Source: Citrus sinensis (taxonomy: Eukaryota > Streptophyta > Magnoliopsida > Sapindales > Rutaceae). Taken from it: 64,000 bases of DNA. Under the pieces are notes generated by a model. The model was not told the origin of the DNA. It searched no databases and saw nothing but the letters and a program-made list of their open reading frames with translations. This document shows positions 24,730-38,619 of the stretch, in pieces. The stretch spans positions 41,683,501 to 41,747,500 of the forward strand of contig NC_068558.1 of NCBI RefSeq assembly GCF_022201045.2, given 5' to 3'. How positions within the stretch are numbered: the stretch's first letter is position 1; each line of letters starts with the position of its first letter. Both the position numbers and the translations under genes were made by a program.

Positions 24730-26135
24730 TTTAAAAAATTATTTGTATGGACTCATTTAAATTAAGTTGAGCCTCAAATAAGAAATCCCAAACCATATTA
24801 AAGCCAGGGACAATCTAAAAAATTAAAAAAAAAAACAAAGATTTCAAATGCTATACGATAAAATACACTATATTGAAGTCTATGTTCTTTTTCTTTTTGG
24901 TCTTTTAGCTCATCTTTGATTGAAAAATTATTAGACTTAAATTAATTGTAAATATAAATAAACACATACTAAAAAAATGAATATATATTTTTCCTTTTGA
25001 CTTAAGAAGTTCAGATCAGCACTAAAAGACTCATATATATAATTTTACTTTTCAAATGCTTATTTACTTATCTACGTGGCAAATGGAAAAATGAAAAGAT
25101 TAGCTTTTTCTTAATATATACATCCTCTACTTTTTCAACAATACAATTAAATATTGAAGAGAGAGAAAGATAATTTTATTTAAGTAATCTCAAGATAATT
25201 TTATTTAAATAATCTCATTTGAAAAGTCTTTAGAGCCCTTTTTTGTTAATGTGACTATTCAAATAAGTAATAAAATCTTAAATAAAGAGTCTTTTGGTGA
25301 TTTTATGAAACTCTTATTTTTTTTCTTTATATATTTTACTTATGTGGGAAATAGAAGTGGAGAAAAATAAGCTCCTGCCAAAAGACTCTAATAAAAATAA
25401 GTTTATATTGTTTTAATTAAGTTTTTTCTTCCACCAAAATAATAAGAATTATAATATATCTCTCCCTTCAAGAATGATAAGATAAAAATAATAAAATACT
25501 AGATTGAATGCTCTAAAAGACTCTTTAAATAATAAATAAAATTTTATTTTAAAAGTCTTTTTGTGATACTTTTAGAAGAGTGTTTTGGTAATGTTTTAAT
25601 ATTTTTTTCTCTCTTCAATAATAATGATATAAAAAATTATAATATTATCGGAATAAAAAGAAGCCACTCTTTAATATTGAAGTAAGATCCCATTTGAATT
25701 AGAATGTCTTTAGTGATCTTGGACTCTAATTATTCACTTCTTATCATATATATGTATGCAAATTATCGTAATTAATTTAAGTGTACGCGTGATAAAGCAA
25801 TGAATGGTAAAAAATAGTGCTTCAGAAACACCAAATCTTTTCCGAGAAATTTTTGGTGAAACTGTAAGTGAGAGGTTGAAAATATGCCCATGTTCCAAAA
25901 ATATGACGCAGAGAGAGCAAGAGACGTTCGGGCCAAACAATGAGAGATCCAGAGCTAATGAATAATTGCCAACAATGTGCATGCAGAGTATCAAAATTGA
26001 AAGGTGAGTTGGACGAAGAGGGCGTTGACCCGGATTGGACACGTGGTGTGGTGGTGGAGAAGAATCAACTGAATCATGCACAACGTGGGATGGTAAATTA
26101 GTCAGCAGTGGCAGGCAGCGGAATATCTGTTACGG

Positions 26136-26224
<89 letters not shown>

Positions 26225-27431
26225 TATTGTTAGGATTTAATGATATTGGGATTGATTTGGTAGGTGAGAATTGATTTTGGAAACAATTAATTTATCCATT
26301 GAAAAAGCTAATTAACAAATTAATTTATAATTATTTATTAGTAAATTAAATAATTAATATCAATCTAAAGAATTTGGTATTTCCCGTATCCTTACAACAA
26401 TCTCATTAATTAATTATTTATAAATAAATTAATTTACAAAATTAATCCTAACATAAAAGTATAACAATTTTTTTAAAATTTTTTATTTTTTTTTAAGGCT
26501 GATTTGATACATTAAGATCATAAAGATATTATTATATAAACAAAATATAAGTAAGGATAAGATCGTAACATATTTAATAAAAAAAATGTTTTAAAATATT
26601 TTTTAAAATATAAACATTATACCACCACTTCACTCTTTATTAATTAAATATTGACGTAGAAGTCAGGTTGGCGAGATACGTAGCTCAACATGCTTACAAG
26701 CAATACGTTGTGGGGTGTATAGTGGAAAAAATCAGTGCTGAATAGCAGCAATGGCTGCAACCGTAATTTTTTAAGCCCTGATACTCCTTGGCTTTGTCAC
26801 CATCAGAACAAATAGTGCGTATGTAATTTTTATTTAGGATGTGCCAGAGGAAATATCCATGAATACCTTGAAGGAATGATCGAAAAAGACTATATTCTAA
26901 GAATAACCATCCCTTGAACGAATTGAACTGGAAGATGGGCCCCAAACATTCAATTAAGTCTAAACGACATCTGGCTTTTTGAGGTCGAAAGCGATTATTA
27001 ATAACTTTTTACTTTCATTCCCAAAATACATTGGTCTGTTCACTTGCTTCCTAAGATTGATCCCCACATACCTCCATGAGTGCAATAATTAACCCAAGTG
27101 CTTGAAGCTGTACAACAGTAACAAGACTAGAGGCTCCGGCGTGAGCCGTAGTTGTATAAATAATCCAGGCAGAAGTAAAGCCTTTCACATGGTTCAAAGC
27201 ATGCTACAATTGACAACTTGCCTGTTGCCAAAGATCTATACAAAGACAAGAGTGACCACAAAGGCCCTCCAAAAGCTCGAACCAATAGGAATTGCAGTGG
27301 AGACTACGCAAGACGGATTTATGTGTACCTTCAATATCCCTGCCTGGTTTTGCAGTATCAGGGAGCAAATATTGTCCAAGCCCATCTCTCCAGCCAAAGA
27401 ATGCCCTTTGGAGTACTCTGTGTTTCAATGT
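24730..27431. other. Intergenic, AT-rich, motif-rich region
   Basis: No gene recognised. Between about 25.0 and 25.7 kb the motif AAAAGACTCT or its complement (AGAGTCTTTT) appears repeatedly in both orientations (near 25019, 25228, 25284, 25378, 25515, 25550), suggesting overlapping worn repeat copies. Minus frames at 25734-26081 and 26694-26945 show no family resemblance. The last few hundred bases before 27431 are probably the PRT1 3' UTR. Confidence 0.45.
26138..26225. repeat. (TA)n(TAA)n compound microsatellite
   Basis: About 28 TA units followed by about 10 TAA/ATA units; a likely hypervariable locus. Confidence 0.95.
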
Positions 27432-30400
27432 TTAACTGGCGGAATCCGTGTTATTCTGATCAGTCAAGTTATCAGAATTGGTTGTGGGAGTTGTTAAAGC
27501 ACCGCTGGCGCTCTCCTGAGCATTATCAGGTAAAGTGGAGGGAGATCCATTTTCTTCAAAAACATCATCAGCTAGAACAACAGCAGCAGATCTATCCTCT
27601 CTTCGTCCGGTCACATATCTCATCATCATATCAAAGAAAATGCTTGATTCCACAAGCTCCAACCTGTGTTCTGGGGTATGCTGTTGATTGAATCGTCCTG
27701 GAAGCTTAGAGCGAGTAATGTAGCAATCCCTGCAAAGATCGAAGCCACTGGCTTCCTTACAATCTTTGCATCGGTATCTATCCCCAAATATTGGATACAT
27801 CTGTGGATAAAGAATTGAATGTGACTCTGCTGCAAGTATTTTGAGTCAAAATATGGAATATTTTGAGACAACTGACTCAAAAAAGATTATCCGTCAACCA
27901 TCGTTTACATTTGTCTACTAGTCACCTGACGACATGCAGCATGCTAGACAATTCCCACTCAGTGCAAAACCATAAATTACATGTTTAAGAACCAGCAAGG
28001 GAAAGGTCAAAAAAAAAAAAAAGGGGGTTGGATTAAGACCCTCTCCTTTCTTCTCCTTGCCTCTCCTTACCTTCATTATCTAGTTTTTTTTTTTTTTTTA
28101 ATTGTAAATAAAGTGAAAAAACAAATACAAAACTCACTCTTAGCAGCTCCTTATACAAGGATAGGCAAGGAGAAAATAAAAAAGAAAAGGAGAGGATCCT
28201 TGTCCATAAAGTTATGCAGGACTGTGATCCAGGTAAAAGAAGAGAGAGGCCACTACAAAGGGGAGCAGAAAATGGAACAAAGGACTTCTCAATGCCCCCC
28301 GCCCAAATGAAAAAAGCAGGAACCAGTGCATAAAACTGTAAATAACTGCAAATATTTCTCAATATCAAGCATATGAAGGCACTCAAAGGACAATGCACAT
28401 GATTCACCGGCAGCTGAAGCGTCAGAGCGGAATCTACCAATTGATCAAATAATTACATCAGCGTTGAACATTAATACGATTTGTCAATCACAGCAACCCT
28501 CAGTGACATTTACGCACAGGAAATTCATAATCATGTTATTAACATTTTTCATTTTAGATATGTAAGCAGAAGTATATAGAGTTCTGTTACTAGTCATGAA
28601 AAGGTCTAATAGCAACAAAATAATTATAAACATATTATCTCTGTTTCTCCAACATTTAAAACGCTAGAAAGAATTTTCCAAGGGATCTAGATTCAAGCAC
28701 AAATAGATGGACACTATTATAATATCTAAGTAATTGTCATTAAGCATTAACTGCATTCATGTGCTAGCATTTCAGCAGGAACACTGTTTTTCGTAGATAC
28801 TACCCAAAACTGGTATGGCAAACAAAAGAAGCTTCATGGCAGTTGATACTCATAGGTTCATACTGATAAAAAAACAGAATTGGTATGCGCATTAGAAATA
28901 AGAGGGCTAGAAAATTTACCCCACAGGAATCACAACCAATTCCAACACGAACTTTTGAATGAGGGTCGGCCAACCATGATGAATGCTCTCCTTTGGCTCC
29001 AGAGGAAGAGATGAAACCTGATTTTCCAGCTCCCATGGAACCTGAAAACACATACCAGCGTAACTAACAAGTCCTAATATATGCTGAATGGTAGGGCCAA
29101 TTAACTCTGAATAACATCTACTTTTACAACATCATAGATAAATTTAATGAATACACACACTGGTACAAGTATAACGAATTTACTGTGCATTGAGACATAC
29201 ACATAGTTGCAAATTCATGATTCAATATAACATCTCTTCTCAAGGCATATTCTTTAGAAAATTGTTCCTCCAGAAACTGATCAAGCTCCAAACATACTTT
29301 TGGAAATCCATTAGGATTCAGACATCGACAAACTTCACACTTAAGCTGCTGAACAGTTGGTGTGATGATACAAGTTTCGCAATAAACTAAAAAAACAAAA
29401 AAAGAGAAATACAATCAATGAGTAATCATAAAAAGTTAATTTCATTTCCCAGGAAGATAATGGAAATGTAATAAGTGGGCTAATTTAAGTAAGGTGTACA
29501 ACCATACCATGGCCACAGTTGAGAACCACAGGATGAATAAGCAGTTGCTTGCATGCAGTACATAGTACATCAACAATCGAGATCTGCTTACAGTTATGAT
29601 TGAGCTCATTTGGAGGCAATTTTTTTCCCGCAACCGTAATACCCTCAATAGAGGATTGTTCACTTGTGCCATTATTCATAGCCACTGAAACAGACTCCAA
29701 TTGCTCCATATTTTCATGACTCCCCGTTTTACTAGAGGATCCACAAAATATTCTAGAGAATTGCATGGAATCATTCAGATGATGACATTCGTTATCAACA
29801 AGTGGTCCACATGCATGGTTATCAAGCTGTGGTGAGAAGAAGTCATATCTCCTTTCATCCTCTGGAACATTAAGACGCAAAACGATTAGTGAAACAATTT
29901 AATGGATTCAATTGCCTTACTAGAGGCTAACTGGTACAGCCATAAGCTTTCAAATGGCAATTAGTAAGCCTAAGTCATCTATAGCAGTCTGGATATTTTT
30001 TATCAGTGACTTGCCAAGGCAAAAATTTCAATTGAAACACCAGGTGATTAGATACTATTGGGGCCTGGGGATTGCATTCACAAGTGATGGGCACCATAAA
30101 TTTATTTGCAAACCGTCTACACAGAATCTAATGTCCAAGAAAAGAGTTAAAGAGACCACATACGAGACAGATATATGTAAAGAATGTTTTCATAATGTGT
30201 AATAGTGCATGCATTGAAATTTGTATGCAAGTCATAATATACATGAGAAAAATGTGAACTTTTACCTTGGATCTCTATTTCCCTCATCTTATAAGCAATC
30301 GGATACATCTTCAAAAGCAACCGATGAAGCATCACACAAATGCTTGGGAAGTGATTATATGGGCGCCTACAAATTGGACAGTGTGACTCACGTAGCATAT

Positions 30401-30793
30401 TCATCGATCTATGGACACACCAGAAACATGAAATGTGACCACAAGCTGCCACCAAAGAGAAGAGACAAATTAAAAGTTCAAAGAAAACAAAAATTTGAAT
30501 ATCTCACTTGTCTTCACAGAAACTAACAATTAACTTACATAGCACTATCGGTTTGTACAGAAGATCCCTGCAAATACAAGTAAAAAAAAAAAAAAAAAAA
30601 ACCATATTAACAGTTATTAAGTAATTAATGTGCAAGAGCAAATCATATCCATCGCAGCTCATAACATCTTTTAATAATTAAAATAAGTAATAGTTTCTGA
30701 AACAACTTACAAACAAATACAACAACGGAATGAGTAGGAGATTTTCTCCGGTTCGGCATTAGACTTAACGGTGAGGACGGTCTGATCCTCCAT
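27432..30793 (-). CDS. PRT1: E3 ubiquitin ligase PRT1 (N-degron pathway), 7 exons, 440 aa
   Basis: Exons in transcript order are 30711-30793, 30539-30567, 30266-30445, 29508-29861, 29201-29386, 28920-29041 and 27432-27800 (1323 nt, all in frame). RING finger 1 is at about residues 25-67 (CCICLDLLYKP, VLSCGHISCFWCV, CPICRRPY). RING finger 2 starts at C198 (CTACKQLL, LNCGHVYCETC, CEVC). A ZZ-type zinc finger starts at about 314 (GCDSCGMYPIFGDRYRCKDC, then DLCRDCY). Two RINGs plus a ZZ is the diagnostic PRT1 layout. In Arabidopsis PRT1 ubiquitinates proteins with aromatic N-terminal residues and acts in protein turnover and immunity. The length is close to the 410 aa of the Arabidopsis protein. 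Every Cys/His ligand I checked is present. The exon 5/6 junction (29201/29041) is the least certain. A palindromic TACACGTGTA (G-box core) lies at about 30907-30916, upstream of the start. Confidence 0.93.
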
Positions 30794-31537
30794 TTTTTAA
30801 AGTGCTTCAACGGAGTACTATCGATCAGCAGAAATAGAGGAAGAGACAAATGAGAGAATCCCGTCGGGTGGATGACGAACGGTTCGGTGCGGTGCAAGTG
30901 CAGTCGTACACGTGTACTTTAGGATATCAGACAACGGATTTGACGGTGTTTACTCTTGTCTCGTTAGCGGATGAGCAATTGACAGAGACAGCCTTTATCG
31001 TCTTGATGAAATGAAATTGTTGATATGGGGATGGAATCTTTAATGTTGGAAACAGGAAACGTAATTCGTATTCAACTCACCTTATCTGATTGGGTTTAAT
31101 GGATAAATTTTGTTTGAACCAATCACCGTTCGCTCATTTTTAACTAAAACGTAATTTTGGAAAAGGGGAACGCTTCATTATCTATCTATACAGTTGCTGG
31201 TTGAATCAAATACGATTTGCGTGACTAAGAAGCAAACCCAACACAGCTAATAGTAAACCATGAACCATATAGCCATATGGCCATTAGCCAATGCAAAATA
31301 TGCTAGCTACACACTCTTTTACCTCCACAGCAGACAACCTCCAACCTCTTCAACTACACTAAGGGAAGGGAAAATTTCAAAGCGTCCATTTGATACTGTA
31401 AAACATTTCTAATTCTCATACTTAGGAAGTACTTTATTAGACCACCCTCATTTTGCTCTTCCTGCTTCACAAATTTATGCAAATTAGCAGGAAGCTCCAA
31501 CAAAATAGGGTATTATTTACCACCGTATGACTTGGAC
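30794..31537. other. Spacer between the PRT1 start and the LEUNIG-type stop
   Basis: Contains the PRT1 promoter and leader (right-to-left transcription) and the 3' UTR of the corepressor gene. No further gene seen. Confidence 0.6.
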
Positions 31538-34500
31538 TTATTTCCATAGCTTAACGGAGCTGTCATGACTTGCAGAGGCCACCATTCCCGTGACAGGTGA
31601 CTGCGCGAGCGCTGAGATTATATTCTCATGAGCTGCGATTGTCATACTCTTATTCTCGGCCATGTTCCACAGCTCCAAAGACTGCTCAAACGGTTAAAGA
31701 AACAATGAAGGAATTAGTAATATATCCGACGTAACTTATGAAATATTATATACTTGAAATGACTCGCATAACAACCTAAGAAATATTATATACTTGAAAA
31801 GACTGGCATAACAACCTAATGAAACCCACTATCCTCTAGGATAACAAATGGACTCGCTGATACAACCTCAGTTCACATACTATGCTGACAGAACTAAAAG
31901 GTTCCATTGATTAAGTTCCAACATACTGGGATAAGAGTGATTCTAAAGCATGTGGTAAACAAGTTTTCTGTGAAGTTCATATGAATGCTTTCATATTCGA
32001 AAAGAGACTGAAAACCTTCCATTTGATAGCCAAGTGAATGTGAAGCAGAAATATGAATGGTTACCACTACCATGCATATACTAACAATGCATCTAAACAA
32101 ACTAATGTGTTCTCAGCAATGGATGCGATTGTGAAAAACATTTTGGGGAAAAAGACAATCACCACTAAAAACATCCCTGCTTTTATGGCAACGTCTATAA
32201 CTCTATACTAGCAAAATAACCCAAGAAGACTTTAAAGATTTACCGAGATTCCTCCAACAACCAAAAGAGTAGAATAACTTGGGTGAAAAACACAAGAATG
32301 AAACTGGTTCCCATTCGAGCTGAGCTCTTGAATGCACTCCCCTGAGGCCATTGACCAAACTTTTACCAAGTTTTGACTGACAGATGCCAAATAATCTCCA
32401 TTTGTATCCCAGCATATGTAGTTTACCAATTCAGCGTGTCCCTGAAAATAAGTAGACAGTTTTAATGAAGAAAACTATCAAATACAATGGTATTGCTTTA
32501 TCTTATCACACAATCATGACCAAATTACTATTTAAAACAACCGATACCTGCAATGAGTGTGTTTGCCTGTCAGTTTCAATATCAAAGATGGAAACTACTT
32601 TATCTGATGCTGCTGCCAACAATTGTCCAATTCTTGGTTGAAACCTCACTTGAGCAGTGCCTCCCTGGATCGATCAATGCGGGGTTGATAGTTTTTATTT
32701 AAAGAAAATCCATCCAGCTTAGCTTAGACAGTTAGGGAAGGAAAAAAAAAATAGTGTAGCCAACCTTGGTGATATGAGTGCACAAGAATGGGTTGATACT
32801 CCAGTATTGAATTTCATTGTCATTATCGCAAAAACAAAAAAGATCGGTTTTCTTAGGGTGGAAGTCAAGGGACATAATTGGCGAACTGTGCCCCGTATAT
32901 GCTTGCGAACAAAAGTTCGGCTGCCAAAACACACTTTATGACTTCACCACATAGCAGTACAGAAAGAACAAATACAGCATGAAGTAATATCATATAATGG
33001 ACAAACAACTGCCAATGAAACATGTTAGCTGAAAAGATCATTACTCTGGTCTACAGTACAAATAGCTAAGAAAGACAAAAGCTTCTAGCAGGAGGAGGCA
33101 AAGAAACTTACATTGGCTGCGTCCCAAAGTCGTACAGATTTATCAACTGAAGCTGTTGCCAGCTGAGATGAATTCGGCCTAAAGCGAACATCTGTGACAA
33201 CTGATTTATGGTCTTCAGGAGTGCTCTCTGTTTGCAATGTATCCATGTTCCAAAGGACAACCTATAGCGTAAAGGAGCAAGTCAAAATCATCTTAGGTAC
33301 GGGTGGCTATAATCTAACTTAAATTCAATTCCAGTTCTGGTTTGAGAAAAAGAAGAGAACCAGAAGTAAGAAGCAACAGCCGATCATGCTAGTTCACATG
33401 TTTGATTTTGGGGGGGGGGGGGGGGGGGGGAGAAGGTAAAAGCAGTGTATGTATCATGTAAAACCAAAAGGGAACAGAATGACGGGAAGGAGGATCCATC
33501 ATCCATCATGTTCACCTTGCTGTGATATTTTCCTGAGGCATGGTGTATAATCTTTATGACACTTTACCTTCCTGTCATGTCCAGAACTGGCCAGCAACTT
33601 TCCATCTGAAGAAAAATGACAGCAAGTAACCTTGCTATTTCTCGACCGTATGCAGCCCACCTCACAAAAAGTAAAACCTGGAAAAGAGAAAATGATCTAG
33701 CTACAATATTATGCAAACAGTCATATCAACTCCGCCCAATTACAATGCTATTATGGCACCTTTAGAGGGCTGCTTTTGGTGCTCAGGACTGTGTTTTAGT
33801 GTTCCATACAATTCTCTCCCATCACCTCCATCATGTGAGAGTAAAGATTCCATATTTTCATCTATAGAACCCACATCTGCAAATCGGTCTATGTCTTCCT
33901 GGCACAAAAAATTGACATTGTTAGAATCTTAGTTTTGTAAGTTCTACTTTGAAGTAACAACAAACAAATATATTTTGACAAATTTAATAACTCAAACATG
34001 TCCTTTTAACTGATAACTCAATGAAAAGGTAAGCTCTTTACCACAACTATGAATACTATTAGCATATACATTAAAAAGGTCGTATACTTTAATAAAAGAT
34101 TGAAAATTATATCCCTTAATTTCATATTTGGGCACTTAATCAATATTTTTCCACACTTTCTACATGAATAAATAAAGGGTATGAAACTAGGCCAAATATA
34201 AAATCTAAAAGGCGCACCAACAGATTGGAAGCTGACGCAAGACTTCCTGTTCCCTCTGAACCATTCATCATCATGGTTTTGTGCATGTTGTTAACATGCT
34301 GCATGCTGGTTGGAGTAGTTATTCCATCGCCTGGAGTGTGTGTTGATGGAGGAGAATTAGGTGAAGGACCCACTGTATTTCCAGTGCCAGTACTATTGGC
34401 AGCTCCTGAAGAAGAGTTTTTTCTTTTTCTGTTACCCTGCAGCACAAGCAATCATTTAAGTTGATTAGTTCAATCCCAAATGTCCAAAATAGTATACTTA

Positions 34501-37187
34501 CTTTTAAGTATAAAATAAAAAATGATGGCAATAACAGTTCTACAATAGTAAAAGCAGTTTGCCCTTAAGCAGCTTGCATTTCAGCTAAAAGTAATTAAAT
34601 TGTTAATAACTACAACTTGTGGCAGTTGTTGCGGCTGCTGTTGCTGCAATTGATCCTGGTGTTGAGAGGAAGAATGTTGCATCTGAGCCACCTTCATCTG
34701 TTTTAACAACCAACAAAAAGTAAGAGGTAAAGGTTTCAACCAGTAAAAGATTAGTAAATCCCCAATCACTAGTTGCACAGAAAGACAGGAGACGCCCCGA
34801 GCAACATGACAACAATAATAATTGATGCTGGACTCAAATTCATAAAAGACACCATTAGGAAAAATAAAGCAGGGATCCGAGGACACATTTACACACAAGT
34901 TATAAAAGGTCATTCCAGCAGTTGAGCAGGTCCATACAAAAGTTGGGGTAGCAGTATACAAGCATGCAAAGGCATGAGCATATTAGCGAATTCGGTGTAA
35001 GGTTAGGTTTTCCTTTCCAAACCTCTTTCTCCGCTATCTTTTTAGCTGTTTCAATATACTATTACTTCAAATTTCAGCCTTCATTTTCCGAACCCCTAGT
35101 TTACCAAGAGTCTTAAACCTTTGGCATCAACCATATTAAGTGTGTGTTCTATATGTAGAACAACTATTCTTTGTGAGATTGTGGGCTAATATAACATCCA
35201 AACCTTCGGTGAACTTGATTGGACTGGGGAGCATATTGATCCATCATTTCTGGTAGATTGACCATCTTTCACGTTCATGTTTCCCCTAGTCAACTGGCAA
35301 AAATTACGAGGATCCATATCTCCATAGCTAGTAGAATTTCGAAGGTTATTTTGTGGTTGTCCCTGTGCCAAGACCTGCTGTGGCTGTTGTGATGCTAGAA
35401 GAAATTGATTATGCATCTGCATATTAGGTTTCTGTACTTGCATACCCAATCCTGGTCTTAACTGATCAGGTCCCTATACAATTGGGTAAAATCCGTAGTC
35501 AAGCACTCACAAGAAGCCAAATATAAGAATCAATATTAAAGATGGTGCAAGTGATGTACAACTTACAATTAGAGGCCAACCCTTCAAAGGAAGACCAGCG
35601 ACACCTTGATTCAATCCTGACAGGAGAGCATTTAACAATTTTAACAGCAAAAACAATAAATGTTTCATAAATAATTAGACAGCATTTAACAATAACTGTT
35701 TCTAAAATGAATACCAAAGAAATGAGTCAATGACCGGAAAATGAACCATGTATTTACCCAAAAACAAAGCACTGGTTCTGATTCCAACCGTAGGGTCGTG
35801 TCATTTTACCTGAACTGCCTAGTACAGATTTCGGCTGGAACATTGCCTGTCCATACATAGATGAAGGATCCATAGGCAAACTTTTTTGTGTTGCTCCCAA
35901 GTTAGCTTCACTTTTGATATCCTACAAACTCAAAACATTCTTCATTTAAGCATAACTAAGGAAGAAGCACTAAATATTGGGAAAACAAAAATAGTAAGTG
36001 GAAAAATAAGCTGCGCATTTAGGGCAAGTAATTACAGAGGTTAAAGTTGTCCGTCCTTGGATTCGCTGCATAGCTGCAGAAATGTTCCCAGAACTACCTT
36101 GTGCCAACTGGCTGAATTAACAATATGAACCACAGAAGTGAATAATTTACACTTGTCTCCAACCAGGTTAAATAGGAAACTGAAGCACAAGTTCAGATAG
36201 AGCCAAGTAAATTTTACCCTTGAGGATTGGTAGTTGCTTTGAGAAGAGCCATCTTATTGGCATCCATTAGAGCAGGTGATGTATCTAAATCCATGGAATG
36301 AGGGTGTTTTGTACGTTCTTCATACATTTTCATGGCCAAGACGCTGGCTGATGGTTGCCCCATCATTCCTTCAGAATTTAATGCACTCACAGAACCACCA
36401 AGAGAAGGATGATTAGGATCCCTCCGTTGCAGTTGAGCATTACGGTGTTGCATGAATTGCAGCTGCTGCATTTGTAGCTGTTGTTGCTCCCTTGTTTTAA
36501 TCTGCTGCGTCTAATTTTCATGAAAACAAACCATTTCATGTAAAAGGATGGACAAACCACTAAAAAACAAACAAAGTAAACGACAATTAACATAATACGA
36601 ACAAAGACACCTTAGGGATTGAATCTAATCATGGCAGGTGGAGATACCTCTATGTAAGCCGCTGCATTCTCGGAATGTTTGTCATTCGTCCTTGAAATAA
36701 ATATGTCCCAGAAGACAGACCACCATTCAAAGAGAAATCCTCCAGGTGCATCAATTGCTGCACAAGCAAACCATAATTACACTCTACCTATAATTATTCT
36801 AACTAATTAATTAATTAAACCATTTATGGGAGAAAAACCGGAGCAACAAATTTTACAATGAACACATGTCTACTAACAAAGAAGGCAAACAATTAAATTT
36901 AAAGTTTTATCAAGATAAATTAATAAATAAATAAAAAATAAAAACAACATTACCTACTGGGTCTGTGGCAACCTTCCCTTCAGTCATAAAAGCTTTTGCA
37001 GAAGCATGCAATTTTCTTTTCAAAAAATAATCGTGAATATAAACATCAAGCCTGTAATTAAGTTATGATCATACACCGTGAAATAATAAAAATTCAAGAA
37101 ACGAAAGAAAAAACACACACACGCACGCATATATGTAAATTACTGCTGTGCTTACATCTTATCAGCTTCCCAATTACCCTGCGCCAT
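31538..37187 (-). CDS. LUH: LEUNIG_HOMOLOG-type transcriptional corepressor, 17 exons, 784 aa
   Basis: Exons in transcript order are 37156-37187, 36954-37051, 36648-36757, 36218-36510, 36036-36111, 35810-35921, 35567-35616, 35473-35204, 34617-34697, 34218-34436, 33760-33898, 33568-33677, 33112-33261, 32765-32920, 32548-32664, 32244-32441 and 31538-31681. They sum to 2355 nt with every junction in frame. The LUFS/LisH domain is at residues 1 to about 85 ([38 protein letters not shown]). The Gln-rich middle carries [21 protein letters not shown] and [20 protein letters not shown]. Seven WD40 repeats run from about residue 500 to the end ([33 protein letters not shown]). LUH acts in the nucleus with SEUSS-type adaptors to repress genes in flower development, seed mucilage and stress. 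The modest Gln content and the motif set favour LUH over LUG. Exon 9 has a second in-frame acceptor at 34691, and its donor (GTTGTA) is weak. Confidence 0.93.
33410..33430. repeat. 21-nt poly-G run in an intron of the LUH-like gene
   Basis: An unbroken G homopolymer lies in the intron between exons 12 and 13 (read on the plus strand). Such runs are rare in plant introns and error-prone in sequencing. Confidence 0.95.
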
Positions 37188-38611
37188 CACTAAAACTGAT
37201 CGATTGCCGTTCTTATCTGCGACAAAACCATCATTACTTCAGATCTCTCACGGGTAAAAACTCAATTTTGACTAAATTATGAACTCACTTGCAACTAACA
37301 GTGTTGCCTCTGTGTCGAAAAAAGAAACACAAGTAACTCATAAAGTGTGTTTAAACTGTAACAAGTTTCTGACTCTCTTGACAACTAAAACTTTTAAATT
37401 ATTTCCTTCCTCATTTTCCTCGGATTTCTCGGCGACCAAACAGACTAAACTTCAAACAAAAACCATGCAATTCAACCGTTTCCATCGGAATTCAAATTTC
37501 AAAATTGAAAGTCAATGCTTGCAAAACTGACACATAAGATCTCCAAGACTCTCTATCAAACCAAATTAAAAAGGAAATGAAAAAAAAAAGAACAAAAAAG
37601 AAATGGAACAACAAAAAACAACATGAAACTATTAATCCGTAGAGTGATTGTGATGTATGGCCACGCATGAAGCGTTAATGTCACTTGGTGAATTACAATT
37701 CAGTTAAAATTGTTGCGGCTCTGTTGACAGTGTCACTGAAGTAGAACTTCCAACACTGAAAGAAAGAGAAACTAAATGAAAAGCATGGAGCAGAATCGGC
37801 AGCGAGGAGGACTTTTCTTTTCTCTCATTGCATATATTTTCTTATTGACGAAAAGCTAGTCACGGTGGACCAAACCTGCGGTCCGGGATGAGTCGTACTC
37901 GAGCTGTGATTAAATAGGTGGCTGGTTCGGAGCTCGGTTCGCTGTGAAAGCGACAGCCGTTTACTGATTGCGATGTGGTTCGGTCGTGGGCTTATATGTC
38001 GAGCAGCTTTGCTCGTACATAAGGTTTAGTGTCATGCACATGCTCGAGCCTCGTGGAAAGCGGACGCTGACGTGGAGTGGAGGTTATGAGAGACGTGTTA
38101 GATGCTTAACAAGTGGCTGTGATTGTAAAATTTGGGAACTTCGGTGGGTATTGTTTGTGTCGCGGAACTGACAGGCACGACAAAGTCGAGGGATTAGTCG
38201 AGTTCAATTCAACCTCAACGTCGTAAGTTACTTTTTTTTTTTTTTTTTTTTGCGGCAATTATAATTTTCCGATATTTTAATTAGAGGTCCAATCAAACAA
38301 AGGTATCCAAATCCACCCAAACAGTTCTAAGCGTTGTCCACTCCTCGATGATTTATTTTTTATTTTAATTCTTATAAACAACCAATATTATTATTATTAT
38401 TATACTACATTAATTAATTTGTATAAAGAATTTATAGATCTACCATCCTTACTGTATTCAATTTGACAAAAGTGCACACTGCATGACATAATTATTAATG
38501 TTAATGGATAGCTTATGGGTGCATTGCTGCATTTTACAACTTCTAGGGACTAATTTGATTCGAAATTTTCAATTGTGCATGAAATATTAATTAAGACAAT
38601 TCATCAAGATG
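37188..38611. promoter_or_regulatory. LUH-like gene leader and promoter region
   Basis: A splice acceptor (read on the minus strand, TCGCAG) lies about 30 nt before the start codon, so a 5' UTR intron is likely. Upstream is a region without coding signal, with a poly-T tract at about 38231-38251. I saw no defined TATA box. Confidence 0.45.
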
Positions 38612-38619
38612 GGTGGAAG

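Noticed and set aside
27102..27691. Plus-strand frames of 131 and 157 codons over the PRT1 last exon
   Set aside because: They are antisense shadows of the ZZ-finger exon and 3' UTR; the minus strand has the conserved protein.
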